From positions 3,472,001 through 3,536,000 of the forward strand of contig JAEVHH010000004.1 in assembly GCA_017607445.1 (NCBI GenBank): 64,000 bases of DNA, in the 5' to 3' direction. The translations under genes and the position numbers were made by a program. Shown here piece by piece: positions 60,801-64,000 of this stretch. Under the pieces are notes generated by a model, which was given only the letters and a program-made list of their open reading frames with translations, was not told the DNA's origin and did no database searches. Positions within the stretch are counted from its first letter, which is position 1, and each line of letters begins with the position of its first letter. The stretch is from Histoplasma ohiense. Lineage: Eukaryota > Ascomycota > Eurotiomycetes > Onygenales > Ajellomycetaceae.

Positions 60801-61178
60801 CTGAGTAATACTGCATGCAAAAAACATATCCATCTTGCAATTCTCACTCAAACTAGATCATTGATTTTTGAGTCTTTTTCAAATAATTGATATTCACAGT
60901 ACACAGATGTACAAACTGAAACTCACACTGTAATATAAAGAAATTCATTCTGTATTTCATGTTTCCCTTCTCAAATCATATCACATGTGCAATGGACAAA
61001 TCCCACAAGCAGAACTGATAATTATAGACATGCAAGAGAAATGAGAAGTTGAAGCTATATTAGACAAATGTCAGTACTGTGATCAAACACAGTATCTTGT
61101 CAAATGAAAAGATTGTACAGATACAGACAATTCTTGGAAATCTGAGGAAAATTTGATGAACAGTCAGAAGTACTTGAA
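57898..61178 (+). mobile_element. B3: family B pol, truncated on both sides
   Basis: Starts directly after the inverted LTR at a point equal to ~29484 of B1 and is cut at 61178 by B4. Orientation plus; no LTR of its own in the window. Confidence 0.78.
57898..61178 (+). pseudogene. B3 pol remnant
   Basis: RT open at 58534-58806 with YLDN for YxDD and NVLEWLRQWKLY; RNase H ~59.03-59.43 kb; integrase ~59.93-60.65 kb with an H..H..CNVC zinc module; chromodomain ~61.04-61.15 kb with an intact NSWKSEE stretch. Stops are frequent. Confidence 0.72.
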
Positions 61179-61449
61179 TGTAAGAGATGATTGTAGATAT
61201 AATTATAAGAGTAGTGTGAAGTATGCATGTAGAATGTTAAGAAGATAGCAATCTCTATTATTCAAAGCTAATCACTGATCTTCTAATATCTACAGATATC
61301 AGTGAGCATTATATAGACAACCATCACACACTACAGCTGTCTATGATGCTGTGCACTATATTTCTTCTCATTAATTCTGGCATGTTCTGTGTTCTTCTAT
61401 CATCATATAGCTATTTTCTAATATAGATATCTTCATTGTGTCTATTACA
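61179..61449 (-). repeat. B4 3' LTR
   Basis: 271 bp, tgtaagagatg to tctattaca on the plus strand. Confidence 0.85.
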
Positions 61450-61991
61450 ATTATCTTTCTTCTTCAAAGACCTGGTTCTCAGAGCTTCTTACTGTGATGT
61501 GTGAAGTTCATAGTATGTGCTGCATGGTTGATATTGTATGAAATTCACAGAATTGAGCTGAATTAATTGTCAGGGTTAATTTCAAAGTGTTGCTGTTTCA
61601 GAAGAACATTTTTCCATCTCTGATGTCAATGCAGTTCAATCACAATTTAGACACAACTTCTGACCTCTTTTCTTTGACTTCTACACCAAAAATCACACTC
61701 CATCAAATATCATCATCAACATCACCACTAATCATTTTTTATTAAAAAAGAATACATCAATTTATCAAACAAAGTACACTGTATCTTTCTATGTGATTTT
61801 TATTGCAAAATTCAAAGTTTTGATTGTGTGGTTGCATTTTTCATTTTGAGTTGAGTTTTGTGTTGTTGCAATTTCTTTGATTATCATTGCAATATTGATT
61901 TCAATCTTCAACATCTGTCTTTCTTTCTCATTGCTTTTGCTTTTCCTTCTTCTTTGAATAAGGTCTTGATACTAATTAAAGTTATGATAGA

Positions 61992-63133
61992 ATATCAGAA
62001 CCAGCTGTTTTCATTGCTGATTCAGAGTCTATGGAGGATGATATGCTGTCTGCCATTGAGAGCATTTGCTTGGGTTGTCTGAAGAGATTGCAGAACCTCT
62101 CAGTATATCCTTGCTTTGTGAATGATGAATGAACACACTGTTACATCTATCATATATCAAATAGAAGTTGTGCTGCTGTAAGTTTTCTTAAACTAAGATT
62201 GTCATGAGTACTAACAGATTTTAGATGTCTGAGCACTTTTACAAAACTGATTAATCTTTGATCAATGAATTTCATAAGATGCTGCTCTTCAACAAAGTTT
62301 CAGATGAAAGATTTGTCACATATCAAACTGCTGTTGCAAGGTTTGTATTTGACATGCAGATCTATAAGAACACAGATGAGGTTCTAGAATTCTATATGAA
62401 CTCTGATGATCTGTTGTCACAGCAGAGTGTGGCATTCAATTATAGCAGTGTTTCAGAAAGTGCATTTTCACATTCTGCTATTACATCAGTGTCATTCTCA
62501 CTGAGCCAAGATTTTGATATGTTATTTGAGTTGATCAATAATGTAGATGAAGATGAGGAAGCAGATGATTTTGTTGAAGTGTTAGAAAGAAATACAGCAG
62601 CATATTGCTGTTGTTGTATTTGACATTTAACAACATCCCTTCATCATCATTGTGAGTCTGCTGAGAATTGATGTAAAAAATGCAAGCACTGCTCAGTGAC
62701 AAAGCACATCTGCATTTCAGTAAGTTATTATTCAAAACAAATGTTTTTACAGTATATAATATTAACTTTCTATTAGATGTCAGCAAATGCTGTTGAATTG
62801 ACTCAGATGATTATCAACACTGCTGAGAATCTAATTGTTGCTGATGTGAATACTTCAAACATTAACATTTTGCAGAGCACTGTGACTGCAGTGATTAGAT
62901 TCTTTGCTGTGAAGATTCAGAAGATTCAACAAGATGATTCTTCTGAAACTTCAGCTGAAATGATGATTGATGAGATCTCAGTGATTACATCATCAGTTGC
63001 AGCTCTCAAGTCATCATTGAAATATCATACTTCATCAGTTGAGAAAATTCAGAATAATAAGCAGGTTTGTCTTGATAACAATTTCTCAAATAACACTGAT
63101 CAAGCTGAGGCAGATCTGTTTTTTAATCTCTGA
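61992..63133 (+). pseudogene. B4 copy of the family B antisense accessory gene
   Basis: Exons 61992-62177, 62225-62719 and 62777-63133, the same 186/495/357 nt as in B2, with introns of 47 and 57 nt and intact GTAAGT donors. The start codon is ATA. Stops: TGA in exon 1 (NDE-stop), TAA and two TGA in exon 2; exon 3 is fully open (MSANAVELTQM..DLFFNL). Cys positions follow B2 except that two are Tyr in the second half of the exon 1 pattern. Exon 2 keeps the second cluster CCCC..HHHC..CKKCKHC..HIC. Confidence 0.75.
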
Positions 63134-63149
63134 GTAGAATAAGTATATT

Positions 63150-64000
63150 CAGCAGTCATCATTGTCTTCTTCATTTTCATTTACTAACTGACTTCTGATA
63201 GATTTTATTAAACTGTTCCAAGTACTTCTGACTGTTCATTAAGTTTTTCTCAGATTCTCAAGAATTGTCTGCATCTGTACAATCTTTCCATTTAACAAGA
63301 TATTGTGTTTGATCACAGTATTGATGCTTGTCTAATATAGCTTCAACTTCTCATTTCTCTTGCATGTCTATAATTATCAATTCTGCTTGCAGAATTTGTC
63401 TGTCGCGTGTGTGATATGATTTGAGAAGGGAAACATGGAATACAGAATGAATTTCTTTATATTACAATGTGAGTTTCAGTTTGTACATCTGCATACCACA
63501 GATATCAATTATTTGAAAGAGATTCAAAAATCAATGATCTAGTTTGAGTGAGGATTGCAAGGTGGATATATTTTTTGCACACAGCATTACTCAGTTCTCT
63601 ATCTTAAAGCTTTTTGATATATGACATTGATTGTAATACTTTTTCTCAGCTGTTTTGACAGCTTTCAGACATTCTCAGATCTTGTTCTCTGCTTGCTTCA
63701 TTCATTCCACTTGTTTCATCATCAATTTTGACACACTCATGCTTGGGAGTTTCATATCTATACAAAGTTCAGTTGATCGGCCGATCATTGCTTCAGATGA
63801 TGTTATTTTTATTGATGTGTGGAAGGTGTTGTTATATGCTCATTGCATCAGAGGAATCCATTCTATCCAATTATCTTGCTGATAGCTGTAATATGTGCAA
63901 AGATAATGTTCAATCATCTGGTTCAATTGTTCTGTCTGACTGTTGGTTTGCGGGTGGAATGCTGTTGATAATTTTCATCAGACATGAAGCAGATAACACA
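63150..64000 (-). pseudogene. B4 pol 3' part: chromodomain and integrase remnant
   Basis: Reverse complement of the B1/B2 pol end: chromodomain at ~63.22-63.36 kb, integrase C-terminal region and core to the window edge (matches 55.4-54.9 kb of B2). Confidence 0.72.

Larger units (their letters stand above)
61179..64000 (-). mobile_element. B4: family B element on the minus strand, runs off the window
   Basis: 3' LTR at 61179-61449 (271 bp), then the 3' non-coding part, the accessory gene (plus strand here) and the end of pol (chromodomain, integrase) to the right edge. Inserted in B3 after ttgaa (61174-61178). Confidence 0.82.

Noticed and set aside
57713..63133. CRISPR-like or other regular repeat array among the family B segments
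   Set aside because: Repeats are LTRs and copies of one element family; there are no spacers of constant length and the genome is eukaryotic.

Overview
The window is nuclear DNA of a filamentous ascomycete, probably Pezizomycotina (short GT..AG introns, a fungal NACHT/ankyrin-type protein, LYC1-type acetyltransferase, chromoviral Ty3/gypsy elements, a Tad1-like LINE). Species is not determined; the CpG-directed decay of the repeats recalls what is reported for Eurotiomycetes, but that is inference.

Bases 1-8100 are an ordinary gene island with normal CpG content: the 3' end of a B-family DNA polymerase (+, probably Rev3), a secreted three-exon deaminase (-), a GNAT acetyltransferase (+), a LYC1-like lysine acetyltransferase (-) and a four-exon ankyrin-repeat protein (+). 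The genes alternate in strand, so promoters are shared divergently and 3' ends converge.

Bases 8150-64000 are a nest of transposons. Three chromodomain Ty3/gypsy families can be separated by their LTRs: family A (LTR 382-597 bp, four copies), family B (LTR 271 bp, four copies, ~7.1 kb) and family C (LTR 382 bp, one copy, 7.15 kb). The oldest is a minus-strand A copy (A4, 8818-36217) that was split by another A copy (A5, TSD ctcaa), an hAT-like element (8-bp TSD) and B1 (TSD ctcat). B1 was in turn split by C (TSD cttac) and by a SINE-like insertion with a 14-bp TSD. A4's 5' LTR was hit by A2, whose LTR was hit by A1 and whose gag was hit by a nearly intact LINE. Further right are B2, an inverted CpG-rich LTR fragment, B3, and B4, which leaves the window.

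The most unusual content is an antisense, intron-containing accessory gene between the chromodomain end of pol and the 3' LTR in both family B and family C. The B version has three exons of identical length (186/495/357 nt) in all three copies that can be read. Its first exon ends with a six-cysteine pattern (C-x2-C-x11-C-x8-C-x2-C-x6-C) two codons before a phase-0 intron. The otherwise dissimilar C element carries the same pattern (x9 in place of x11) with an intron at the same place. All copies are decayed.

Decay in the nest is mainly TG/CA alternatives at former CpG sites, which gives TGA stops, Asp-to-Asn changes in catalytic motifs and lost splice donors. The LINE escapes: its 3.9-kb ORF2 has no CpG that I can find by eye and only one in-frame stop.
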